From Algoriphagus algorifonticola (GTDB lineage Bacteria; Bacteroidota; Bacteroidia; Cytophagales; Cyclobacteriaceae), in NCBI RefSeq assembly GCF_007655305.1, contig NZ_VLOG01000034.1, positions 1-64,000 of the forward strand: DNA of 64,000 nucleotides, written 5' to 3'. The notes below the pieces were generated by a model, which did no database searches, was not told the origin of the DNA, and saw nothing but the letters and a program-made list of their open reading frames with translations. Each line of letters begins with the position of its first letter. Position 1 is the stretch's first letter. This document shows positions 25,818 through 34,062 of the stretch, in pieces. Made by a program: the position numbers and the translations under genes.

Positions 25818-27278
25818 TTAAATTTCTTCTGATTCATTTTTCTTTTCAATAGGCATTCTTGCCTTCGTATCAATTAACCATTGATCAAGCTTTGCCTGAA
25901 GTTCATTTGCTATTTCCGACTCTTCATTGAAAAGATTATTTTTTTCCTCTCGATCATTAGCCAAATTAAATAACTCATCCATACCGGTTTCATAATAATG
26001 GATCAATTTCCAATCTCCGGAGCGAATTATGGAATAAGGAATGACAGTAGTCTCCCGATAATGAGGAAAATGCCAAAACAAATCTCTTTCTGCCAGTTCC
26101 CCTTTCTCTGTAAGAAGCCCTTTTAAGCTTTTTCCCTCCAATTCTGAATCAGATGATTTAAGACCTACAAATTCCAAAATTGTTGGAATCCAGTCCATCG
26201 TTATGATCGGGACTTCAATTTCCTTACCCTGAGGGATAATTCCCGGAAGGCTGACAATGGTCGGAACTCTAATTCCGCCTTCATATGGAAAACCTTTTTG
26301 AGACCTAAGACCCAAATTTACTGTAACAGGCTTATCCGGATTTCCTATCAAACCTCCATTGTCCGAGGTAAAAATCAATAGCGTATTTTCTCTCAGTCCT
26401 TTCTCGTTTAAGTACTCCATCAACTTCCCGATATTGAAATCGAGATTTTCGATCAAGGCTGCATACTCTGGATTATTTTGAACTCCCTTTTCTTTTTCTT
26501 CATACTTAGACACCAAATCAGGAGGCCCCATGATCGGTGTATGAACTGCATAAGGAGCCCAATGCACAAAGAAAGGGCCTTCCGTATTCTCAATAAATTG
26601 GACCAATTCATCGCTTTCCCGGTCCGTCAAAAACTCCCCTTTTTCTCGAGGAGGTAGATTTTTCATTTCATAAAACTCTCTCGGCTGCGCAGCTTGATAA
26701 GGGTCAAAATAACTCGGTGGCTGCCCTAGATCATTACCTCCTATATTCACATCAAATCCTTGATCCTCGGGATGAAATCCTTCCTCTCCTAAATGCCACT
26801 TTCCCAAGTGTAGTGTATGATATCCTAGTTTTTTCATTCGTTCGGCGATAGTCTCCTCCTCTAATGGGAGGTAACCCTGAATCTTGGGAGTTTCCAAAGG
26901 TCTTCCCTCAAATTCTTCGTATTCTCCAAGTTCACCGGAAGTAGAATAGCCTTGGAATTTCGCCCGAATCCAATCTGTAATCCCTAATCTTGCTGGATAT
27001 TTCCCGGTTAAAAGTGCGGCTCTGGTAGGTGAACAAATCGCAGCTGCTGCATAGGAATTCGTAAATAGAGTCCCCTCCTGAGCAAGTCGGTTTAAATTGG
27101 GTGTTTCATAAAAGTCAGAACCAAATGGCTGAATATCTGCCCAGCCTAAATCATCCACATGGATTAAAATAATATTCAGTGGTTCTTCCTTGGGCTTAGC
27201 GCATGAAATCAAAAGAATCAAAAGAAGAAAAGTCCAAACCCATTTACCATCCATACAATTAAAATACCGTTTTACCAT
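25818..27278 (-). CDS. sulfatase (arylsulfatase family) lipoprotein
   Basis: A 486-residue sulfatase with a lipobox (LISC, Cys26). The catalytic Cys82, in the signature C-S-P-T-R (82-86) followed by AALLTGKYPARLG, would be converted to formylglycine. Metal ligands are visible as Asp42-Asp43 (HVDDLGW) and the late DNGG in FTSDNGGLIGNP. The enzyme would remove sulfate from a sugar or glycan in the periplasm or on the surface. A second ATG at 27254 gives an equally good signal; I keep the first because an AAAGGAT stretch lies just upstream. It follows the exported isomerase on the same strand, separated by a small stem-loop. A formylglycine-generating enzyme is not in the window. Confidence 0.92.
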   Translation of the reverse strand: MVKRYFNCMDGKWVWTFLLLILLISCAKPKEEPLNIILIHVDDLGWADIQPFGSDFYETPNLNRLAQEGTLFTNSYAAAAICSPTRAALLTGKYPARLGITDWIRAKFQGYSTSGELGEYEEFEGRPLETPKIQGYLPLEEETIAERMKKLGYHTLHLGKWHLGEEGFHPEDQGFDVNIGGNDLGQPPSYFDPYQAAQPREFYEMKNLPPREKGEFLTDRESDELVQFIENTEGPFFVHWAPYAVHTPIMGPPDLVSKYEEKEKGVQNNPEYAALIENLDFNIGKLMEYLNEKGLRENTLLIFTSDNGGLIGNPDKPVTVNLGLRSQKGFPYEGGIRVPTIVSLPGIIPQGKEIEVPIITMDWIPTILEFVGLKSSDSELEGKSLKGLLTEKGELAERDLFWHFPHYRETTVIPYSIIRSGDWKLIHYYETGMDELFNLANDREEKNNLFNEESEIANELQAKLDQWLIDTKARMPIEKKNESEEI

Positions 27279-27398
27279 TTATCATCCTTTATATAATCAT
27301 TTTATAAGAAATCCCTAACCTTTTGGTTTGACCAGCGTAGAAACGAACAGAGCTTTTATTGCTTAATTCGGTTAATTACACTCAAAGTCAGGGGATAT

Positions 27399-27426
27399 GC
27401 AGGTGGGCTAAACTGGCCCAACCTGC
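27399..27426. other. stem-loop between isomerase and sulfatase genes
   Basis: Arms GCAGGTGGGC (27399-27408) and GCCCAACCTGC (27416-27426) pair with one bulged A around a 7-nt loop. No T-run follows on either strand, so this is not a typical terminator. It could be an RNA-processing or stability element in the intergenic part of the GMC - isomerase - sulfatase transcript. Confidence 0.45.
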
Positions 27427-27440
27427 CCTCTGCACCAATT

Positions 27441-28307
27441 TCAATAAGTAAGTCCTCTCAAATACTGAATACTTTTTGGCAGGTTTTGGAGTTCTTTTTC
27501 GCTTTCATCCTCAATGAACATGTGCTTGATCCCAATCTTATTAGATTCTCTTAGAATACCTGGAATATCCAACTCACCGGTACCTAAAGGGACATCATTT
27601 TCAGGGCCCGTCAAACCAGTCATATCTTTGGGAGCTCCTTTTCGGAAGTCTTTTAAGTGCAGAGAAACCCATCGGTCTCCATATTTTTTCAAAAGAGCAA
27701 CAGGATCTCCTCCACCGAAATGCGTCCACATCACATCCATTTGAAGAGAGACATATGCTGGATTAGTATTTTCAACCAAATAATCGAAAAGAGTTCCTTT
27801 TCCATAAGGCTGAAATTCATAACCATGTACATGATATTTAAATGTGATCCCATTCTCTTTAAGCACTTTCCCCCCTTCATTAAAAGCTTTGATGGCTCTG
27901 TCAGCATCTTCTTTGGAAAAAGCTCCTCTTTTATGGGGAATCCATGCACACATTACATATTTGGCACCTAATTCCTTTGCCTTATCTGCGACTGCTTGAG
28001 GGTCCGACTCCAAAGCTTCAAAGCCAATTCCAGTAGAAGGAATGCTAATTCCTCTATCGGCCAACATCTTCTTGAAATCTGCAAGATCGACCCCTTGAGG
28101 AGCTCCGCCTTCATACTCTTTAAATCCCATACTCTGAATGATATCCAAAGTCTCGGGCACACCGTTTTTCCATTGGTTCCGAAAAGTATAAGAAGCTATA
28201 CCCAAGGGAACTTGAAACAGGGGATCACCTTTCTTTTGAGCAGATACCTTCGTAGGAATTAAATTCCAAGCCATAGCAAGGAACAACAAGCTTATAATAT
28301 TTTTCAT
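27441..28307 (-). CDS. exported TIM-barrel sugar isomerase/epimerase-like protein
   Basis: A 288-residue protein with a signal peptide (residues 1-23, ending KVSAQ) and an AP-endonuclease-2-type TIM barrel of the sugar phosphate isomerase/epimerase family. Conserved blocks are LGIASYTFRNQW, YHVHGYEFQPYG, QMDVMWTHFGGGDP with metal-binding Asp, VSLHLKDFRKG and MFIEDESEK. The export signal means that the substrate is a free, not phosphorylated, sugar or cyclitol, so the database name is likely misleading. A clear paralog is at 37071-37895. It lies between GMC oxidoreductase (upstream) and sulfatase (downstream) genes, which fits oxidation and rearrangement of a glycan-derived sugar. Confidence 0.9.
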   Translation of the reverse strand: MKNIISLLFLAMAWNLIPTKVSAQKKGDPLFQVPLGIASYTFRNQWKNGVPETLDIIQSMGFKEYEGGAPQGVDLADFKKMLADRGISIPSTGIGFEALESDPQAVADKAKELGAKYVMCAWIPHKRGAFSKEDADRAIKAFNEGGKVLKENGITFKYHVHGYEFQPYGKGTLFDYLVENTNPAYVSLQMDVMWTHFGGGDPVALLKKYGDRWVSLHLKDFRKGAPKDMTGLTGPENDVPLGTGELDIPGILRESNKIGIKHMFIEDESEKELQNLPKSIQYLRGLTY

Positions 28308-28495
28308 CTGTTTATAATTTGTTTTTTAGAGGTCAGATGGAATGCCCAGGATAATCATCCCTCTGTATGAGATTTTTCTTCATGGGCATTTCATAGGACT
28401 TAGGTTGAGATTTTGGGTTATTTTGAGGCTTTCAGAGCTAATACTCAATCGTGAAATGATTCTATGCTCAATTCAAGATTTGAATTTTCTACGGA

Positions 28496-30199
28496 TTACA
28501 AATTCATTTTTTTCAACTCATCCACAGCATAGTTAGCCGCTCTGGCAGTTAAAGTCATAAACATCAATGTAGGATTCTGAGTACTGGTGCTGGTCATGCA
28601 GGCACCATCTGTCACAAAGACATTTGGGCAGGCATGCAACTGATTATGTTTGTTCAGTAAGGAGGTCTTAGGATCTTTCCCCATTCTAACTCCTCCCATT
28701 TCGTGGATATCTGATCCTGGAGGTGCCTGGGAGTCAGAAACGGCAATATTGGTAAAGCCCATACGCTCAAACATCTCTGTTTGCTGTTCTAAGAAATCCT
28801 GTGTCATTTTATCATCATTTTCGGTCCACTCCACAGACATGACAATTTTAGGAATTCCATACTTATCAGTTTCGGTATCGCTTAAGCGCATATGATTGCT
28901 TTCTACAGGAATCATTTCCCCCTGCATCCATGCTGCCATGGTCCAAAGTCCATGTTCTTGGTTCAATAGATTATCTCTTAACTGATGACCGATCACATCT
29001 GTATCGGAAGTCATAGCTCTACCCCCTGCCATTCCAATAGCATATCCTCTCAAAAAGTCCGTATCCTGCTTAAATACATTTCTGAATCTGGGAACATAGG
29101 CATGACCTGGGTGTTTGCCTTCGGTGGCTTTATCTTGAAATCCTTCGAAAGTGGCAAAGCCTTTCCCCCTATAATTATGACATGCCATGAATTTGCCTAG
29201 CAAACCATTGTCATTTCCCAGTCCATTAGGAAAGCGATTGGATTTGGAATTTAGTAGAATGGCATTGGAGTTAATGGTCGACGCATTGACAAAGATAATT
29301 TTGGAGTAAAACTCCATGGCCTCCTTTGTCTCCCGGTCAATTATTCTTACACCGATAGCTTTGCCCTTCTCTTCATCATAAAGAATCGATTCCACCACGG
29401 CATCAGGCCGAATAGTGAGGTTACCTGTTTTTTCTGCCCAAGGCAAGGTGGATGCATTCGCAGAGAAATATCCTCCATAGACACAGCCTCTATTACACAT
29501 ATTTTGATGCTGGCACTTATTCCTTCCCTGCTGTTTATGAATCTCCTGAGGATCGGTCAAATGCGCACATCTACCCTGAATCAAATGACGGTTACCATAG
29601 ATACTTTTCAACTGCTCAGCGTAGTACTTCTCTATGCAACTCAGTTCAAACCCAGGCTGTACAATTTGATCTGGCAATTCCGGCAAGCCATCGCGACTCC
29701 CTGCAAAACCAACAAACTTTTCTACATAGCTATACCATGGCTCTAAATCTTGATATCTAATAGGCCAATCAACAGCATAACCATCTCTTGCTGGACCTTC
29801 CAAATCATAGTCAGACCATCGCTGAGTCCCTCTAGCCCAAAGCAGGGACTTTCCTCCCACATGATATCCTCTAAACCAACGAAAGGGCTTCTCCTCTATA
29901 TAAGGCTGTTCGTCCTCGGCCAAAGCCCAATGCATGGTCTCTTCCCTTCCCCAGCGGGCAGCTCCTACTCCTGATCTTTTTTCTATGGGAACAGTTCCTC
30001 TAAACTCAAATTCCCAGGGGGCTTTGGAGGCTGTAGGATAATCTTCTATATGGCGAACCATTCTTCCCCGCTCTAGCACTAGGGTTTTGAGTCCTTTCTC
30101 GCAGAGTTCTTTGGCCGCCCATCCTCCACTTGCTCCGGAACCGATGACGATTGCATCATAGGAGTTTTGCTGCTTGGCTTTTAGGTTTAGGTTTGACAT
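28496..30199 (-). CDS. GMC family FAD-dependent oxidoreductase
   Basis: A 567-residue flavoenzyme. The FAD-binding Rossmann motif is near the N-terminus (residues 14-26, AIVIGSGASGGWA), followed by VLERGR. The central region has KSLLWARGTQRW and CNRGCVYGGYF. The C-terminal GMC block contains HEMGGVRMG and NPTLMFMTLTARAANY, which include the catalytic His and Asn. No signal peptide is evident. In many Bacteroidota this type of enzyme pairs with a small gluconate-2-dehydrogenase subunit 3 and oxidises sugar C3 to a ketone; no such partner is adjacent here. It is the first gene of a minus-strand series with the isomerase and sulfatase. Confidence 0.9.
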   Translation of the reverse strand: MSNLNLKAKQQNSYDAIVIGSGASGGWAAKELCEKGLKTLVLERGRMVRHIEDYPTASKAPWEFEFRGTVPIEKRSGVGAARWGREETMHWALAEDEQPYIEEKPFRWFRGYHVGGKSLLWARGTQRWSDYDLEGPARDGYAVDWPIRYQDLEPWYSYVEKFVGFAGSRDGLPELPDQIVQPGFELSCIEKYYAEQLKSIYGNRHLIQGRCAHLTDPQEIHKQQGRNKCQHQNMCNRGCVYGGYFSANASTLPWAEKTGNLTIRPDAVVESILYDEEKGKAIGVRIIDRETKEAMEFYSKIIFVNASTINSNAILLNSKSNRFPNGLGNDNGLLGKFMACHNYRGKGFATFEGFQDKATEGKHPGHAYVPRFRNVFKQDTDFLRGYAIGMAGGRAMTSDTDVIGHQLRDNLLNQEHGLWTMAAWMQGEMIPVESNHMRLSDTETDKYGIPKIVMSVEWTENDDKMTQDFLEQQTEMFERMGFTNIAVSDSQAPPGSDIHEMGGVRMGKDPKTSLLNKHNQLHACPNVFVTDGACMTSTSTQNPTLMFMTLTARAANYAVDELKKMNL

Positions 30200-30467
30200 G
30201 TTAATTGAGTTGGATATTATTTGGCTGAAAAAACCAATTAGTACTGAAATCTACCAGGCAATAGCGTATAAAAGGTAGTAAATTGCTTTAAATAAAATAA
30301 AAAGAAAGAAGATTATCTCACCTAGAGCGGCAAGCCAATTTTCCTTTGATAAATGGAATGGGAGACCTAAGCCAAAAGCTTTCATTAATGCTTCCTTTAT
30401 GCACTTAAATAGAACTTTTTAAAAAATGGATGCAAATAAAAAGAACTCTCAAGAGGATTAAAAACAA
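30200..30467. other. AT-rich gene-free leader of the GMC gene
   Basis: No credible reading frame. It is AT-rich and would contain the promoter of the GMC oxidoreductase gene. No operator recognised. It ends at a leftward terminator. Confidence 0.5.
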
Positions 30468-30501
30468 AAACGGGAAGCAATTTTTCAATTACCTCCCGTT
30501 T
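30468..30501 (-). terminator. leftward terminator of an unassigned transcript
   Basis: Arms AAACGGGAAGCAATT (30468-30482) and AATTACCTCCCGTTT (30487-30501). On the minus-strand RNA every position pairs, using two G-U wobbles; on the plus-strand RNA the same two positions are A-C clashes. A U-rich run (TTTTGTTTTTA on the minus strand) follows. Both facts point to a transcript coming from the right, across the gene-free region and its tandem repeats, not to any annotated gene. Confidence 0.65.
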
Positions 30502-30589
30502 CATAACTCAGAAATCGTAATCCCTGAACTATGCCAAGCTACAGTTACTAACTATCACCAGTTGCCCGGTTCAAAATTCTAAGATTGAA

Positions 30590-31010
30590 TCATCTTCGAA
30601 AAGATTTGTCCCATTTGAATACTTCTGTAATGCACTTCTGCAGTAACCTGTCTCAGAGTCTCCCTCGCAGGAGAAACCATTCATGCCAAAAGCTTCGAAG
30701 AACTATTGAGGCTCTTCATCCTGGGCCGATCTGTTTTTGCACTTCTGCGGTTTTCCGTTTCAAACAACTGCATTTAAGCAGCTATTCCTTTGTGCACGAC
30801 TGCTTTATTCCGAAGAACTCAGCTTGCTGATTCACCAAGTTCACATTTCTGGAGTTGCCTCTTTCAACCGATCACTTGCGCGCTCGATCCTTTATGCAAT
30901 GGTTAGTCTTAAAGTTCAGAAACTTCGTAGACTTCAACATATCGTTTTTGGCACTTCTGCGGTTTTCCGTCTCAGACTTTCACCCGTTGGTGATTGCCCC
31001 TTCGCGCCCG
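30590..31010 (-). repeat. four degenerate ~106-bp tandem units without a clear gene
   Basis: A core matching GCACTTCTGCGGTTTTCCGT appears at 30632, 30739, 30842 (most diverged) and 30951, spacings of 107, 103 and 109 nt. A second motif, CTTCGAAGAAC-like, recurs at about 30594, 30693, 30808 and 30923. The units are higher in G+C than the flanks. On the minus strand one unit has a short open frame (30684 to 30571, 37 codons) with SCEGDSETGYC, but the other units carry stops in the same frame. A leftward terminator lies downstream at 30468-30501. It may be a structured RNA or a decayed array of small-peptide genes; neither is shown. Confidence 0.6.
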
Positions 31011-31392
31011 ATCTCAAAATTTCAAACTAGAATCCGGGGTCGTATCCCCGATTATTTATCTCTTACTTGGTTTATTAAAATTGGCTGAAAATCAGAGGAA
31101 TTCCTATTATTTACCGGATTATTTTCCCACAATTTATCCCCATATTTATTAAGGCAAATAATCGGTTTATCAACATAAATTTGAAACTTATGCACATTTT
31201 TATAAATTTCATCCTTTTTATTAGCGCTATTTGCCAAATATTATTTTACACAATAATAAACCGGGCTAAACTCAGTTTATTCCCCTCCTATTTTCTTACA
31301 AAAGGCCATGCAATTCAGAGTCGATTTTGACCGATGATAGAACAAAATCATCTGTTTCTAGTGATTTTGATTAGGGAAGATTAACTTTCAAT
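31011..31392. other. gene-free upstream region of the lut operon
   Basis: No credible gene. A small hairpin with arms CGGGGT and ATCCCCG lies at about 31035-31050. The rest is AT-rich and should contain the lutA promoter and perhaps the promoter of the leftward transcript; no lactate-responsive operator is recognised. Confidence 0.4.
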
Positions 31393-32148
31393 ATGGCACA
31401 AACAAAACCTCATGTAGGACTTTTTATTCCTTGCTATGTGGATCAATTTTACCCTCAGGTAGGTAAGGCAACGCTTGAAATTTTAGAAAAGCTTAACTGT
31501 AACGTATCCTATCCACTTAACCAAACATGCTGCGGACAGCCTTTGGCTAATTCAGGATATGAAAGGGATACCAAAGATGCCTGCCAGCATTTTCTCAGCT
31601 CTTTTCTTCAGTTTGATTTTATTGTCTCTCCCTCTGGAAGCTGCGTTCACCATGTCAAGGAACGATATCCCAAAATATTGCATGACCCAGAACTTCAATC
31701 TCTGCTGGATTCAAAAATATTTGAACTCACTGAATTTCTCCATGATATCCTTAGTCTAGAGATCCAGGGTACTTTCAGTCATAAGGTTGGTTACCATGCA
31801 TCCTGTCATGCTTTAAGAGGTTTGGGACTCTCAAAATCCAGTGAGGTCAATACAGCACCTTTCGATAAAGTGAAAAGCCTCTTTGAAAAAGTGGAAGGGC
31901 TAGAGTGGTCCCAACTTCAAAGAAGTGATGAATGCTGTGGCTTTGGCGGAACCTTTTCTGTAAAAGAAGAAGCAATCTCGCTTTCTATGGGTAAAGATAG
32001 ACTGACCGATCATCATGAAGCAGGTACCGAAATTCTCACAGCCACCGACATGTCCTGCCTGATGCATTTACAAGCCATAGAGGATAAAAATCAAAGCTCT
32101 CTTCCTGTTATGCACTTGGCTGAAATAATCAACCAAATAATCTCATGA
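31393..32148 (+). CDS. lutA: lactate utilization protein A (LutA)
   Basis: A 251-residue subunit of the LutABC L-lactate oxidase complex. It has two CCG domains of the heterodisulfide-reductase type: Cys46-Cys47 in QTCCGQPLANSG and Cys181-Cys182 in DECCGFGGTFSV. Each would help to hold an iron-sulfur or related cluster. The complex oxidises L-lactate to pyruvate, passing electrons through iron-sulfur centres. The stop overlaps the lutB ATG (ATGA at 32145-32148). The three genes are contiguous and in the canonical order. No lactate permease gene is next to them. Confidence 0.95.
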   Translation: MAQTKPHVGLFIPCYVDQFYPQVGKATLEILEKLNCNVSYPLNQTCCGQPLANSGYERDTKDACQHFLSSFLQFDFIVSPSGSCVHHVKERYPKILHDPELQSLLDSKIFELTEFLHDILSLEIQGTFSHKVGYHASCHALRGLGLSKSSEVNTAPFDKVKSLFEKVEGLEWSQLQRSDECCGFGGTFSVKEEAISLSMGKDRLTDHHEAGTEILTATDMSCLMHLQAIEDKNQSSLPVMHLAEIINQIIS

Positions 32149-33512
32149 GCCATTCAATAGCATCGACTGATTTCCTCAAAAATGAGGAGCATGCCAAATG
32201 GCATGATGAGACCTTGTGGATGATCCGGGAAAAAAGGGACTTGGCCAGTCAAAAAGTGCCGGAATGGGAAAATCTAAGAACACTAGCTTCTTCTATCAAA
32301 GAACATGTGCTTTCGAATTTGGACCATCTTCTTCTGGAGTTTGAAGCCAATGCCACGAAAAATGGAATTCAAGTTCATTGGGCAAAAGATGCCCAAGAGC
32401 ATAATCAATTCGTCTTAGATATTTTAAAAAAGCAGTCTTGCGCTCAGGTGGTAAAGAGCAAATCAATTCTCACTGAGGAGTGCCATCTCAACCCATTTCT
32501 GGAGAAAAATGGGATTGAGGTAATCGACACCGATCTAGGGGAAAGGATTGTGCAGTTTCTTCATCAACCACCCAGTCATATTGTATTGCCGGCCATCCAT
32601 TTAAAGAAAAGAGATATTTCCGAACTCTTTCACCAAAAACTCCAAACTGAAAAGGGAAACGAAGATCCATATTATTTAACCCAAGCTGCAAGAAATCATT
32701 TAAGAGAGAAATTTCTAAAGGCCAAAGTTGCTATCACTGGAGTCAATTTTGGGATAGCAGAAACAGGCGAATTTGTCGTTTGCACCAACGAAGGAAATGC
32801 TGACATGGGGGTACATTTGGCAGACGTTCACATTGCCTGTATGGGTATTGAAAAATTAATTCCCCGGAGAAATGATTTAGGAGTGTTTTTGAGATTGCTG
32901 GCTCGATCTGCCACGGGACAAGCCATCACCAATTATACTTCTCACTTCAGAGGCCCAGAAAAGGGAAAGCAAATTCATTTAATCTTGGTGGACAATGGCA
33001 GAACAGAACAATTAGGGAGAGAAAAATTCAGAAACTCCCTGAAATGCATTCGTTGCGGAGCTTGCATGAATACCTGCCCAATTTATAGAAGAAGCGGAGG
33101 TTTCAGCTATCAAAGTACTGTTCCAGGCCCAATAGGCTCCATACTTTCTCCTGGATTGGATTTGAAAAAATACAGCTCGCTTCCTTTTGCCTCAACGCTT
33201 TGTGGCAGTTGTACGGATGTATGCCCGGTAAAAATCAATATTCACGAACAACTCTATGAATGGAGACAAGAAATCACCAAGGCCAATCCAAATTATGCGG
33301 AAAGCTTAAGCATGAAATTAGCCAGTGGTATTTTCAAAAGCCCACTAGCCTACAGGATATCGGGATTTCTGATGCGTAAACTCATTATTAACTTACCCGA
33401 CTCCTTATTATATAATCCCTGGAATGTTTGGGGAAAAGGAAGAAAGCTACCAAAAGCTCCTCAGGAATCTTTTAGAAATTGGTATTTAAATCACAGGAAG
33501 GATGAGCAGTAA
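32145..33512 (+). CDS. lutB: lactate utilization protein B (LutB), iron-sulfur protein
   Basis: A 455-residue protein with an N-terminal LUD-type domain and a ferredoxin-like module. One cluster motif is Cys301, Cys304, Cys307 and Cys311 (CIRCGACMNTCP), and the second is Cys353, Cys356 and Cys360 (CGSCTDVCPVK). The LUD region includes GVNFGIAETGEFVVCTNEGN, typical of the family. It bridges LutA and LutC in L-lactate oxidation. It overlaps lutA by 4 nt and lutC by 11 nt, so the operon is translationally coupled. Confidence 0.96.
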   Translation: MSHSIASTDFLKNEEHAKWHDETLWMIREKRDLASQKVPEWENLRTLASSIKEHVLSNLDHLLLEFEANATKNGIQVHWAKDAQEHNQFVLDILKKQSCAQVVKSKSILTEECHLNPFLEKNGIEVIDTDLGERIVQFLHQPPSHIVLPAIHLKKRDISELFHQKLQTEKGNEDPYYLTQAARNHLREKFLKAKVAITGVNFGIAETGEFVVCTNEGNADMGVHLADVHIACMGIEKLIPRRNDLGVFLRLLARSATGQAITNYTSHFRGPEKGKQIHLILVDNGRTEQLGREKFRNSLKCIRCGACMNTCPIYRRSGGFSYQSTVPGPIGSILSPGLDLKKYSSLPFASTLCGSCTDVCPVKINIHEQLYEWRQEITKANPNYAESLSMKLASGIFKSPLAYRISGFLMRKLIINLPDSLLYNPWNVWGKGRKLPKAPQESFRNWYLNHRKDEQ

Positions 33513-34062
33513 ACAAGAAATTCTCGAAAAAATCCGGCATCTCAGGCTGGACCAAACCGAACTTCCTACAATTCCTGAATTTAAAAATTCCTTAAACACT
33601 GAAGAGGAATTTAAAGCATCAATTGAAGCAAATAAAGGGGAGGTTATTTCTCAGGAAAAACTTATGTCGTGGATTTCTGAATCCGGTTTTCAGAATACTT
33701 TGAGTTTCTCACAACTCATAAATGTAAACACTTCTTATACTAAGATTGAAGATGCTCACGAGCTAGACCAACTTCAAGTTGCAATAATCGACGGTCAATT
33801 TGGCGTAGGGGAAAATGGAGCAATCTGGATCACTAATGATCAAGTTCCATTTCGAGCCATTCCATTTATTACAGAGCATTTGGTAATTGTGATTCCAAAA
33901 AATGAAATTGTACCTACCATGCATCAGGCCTACATTAAAACCTCAAATCAAACCTACAGCTTTGGTTTATTTATAGCAGGACCTTCGAAAACAGCGGATA
34001 TAGAACAATCACTCGTAATAGGAGCTCACGGCGCGAAAAGCCTGAGAGTTGTATTAGTTTAA
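33502..34062 (+). CDS. lutC: lactate utilization protein C (LutC), LUD domain
   Basis: A 186-residue LUD-domain protein, the third subunit of the LutABC system. It has the family core VAIIDGQFGVGENGAIWIT and the glycine/proline end FGLFIAGPSKTADIEQSLVIGAHG. The ATG overlaps the end of lutB and is preceded by AGGAAGG, a good ribosome site. Its stop overlaps the stop of the convergent kinase gene by 4 nt, so the operon ends here. Confidence 0.94.
   Translation: MSSKQEILEKIRHLRLDQTELPTIPEFKNSLNTEEEFKASIEANKGEVISQEKLMSWISESGFQNTLSFSQLINVNTSYTKIEDAHELDQLQVAIIDGQFGVGENGAIWITNDQVPFRAIPFITEHLVIVIPKNEIVPTMHQAYIKTSNQTYSFGLFIAGPSKTADIEQSLVIGAHGAKSLRVVLV

Noticed and set aside
30571..30684. A stand-alone 37-codon gene
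   Set aside because: No signal peptide or start support, and adjacent repeat units have stops in the same frame; treated only as part of the array.
30590..31010. A CRISPR array
   Set aside because: Units of ~106 bp are diverged along their length, with no short identical repeats and unique spacers; no cas genes.
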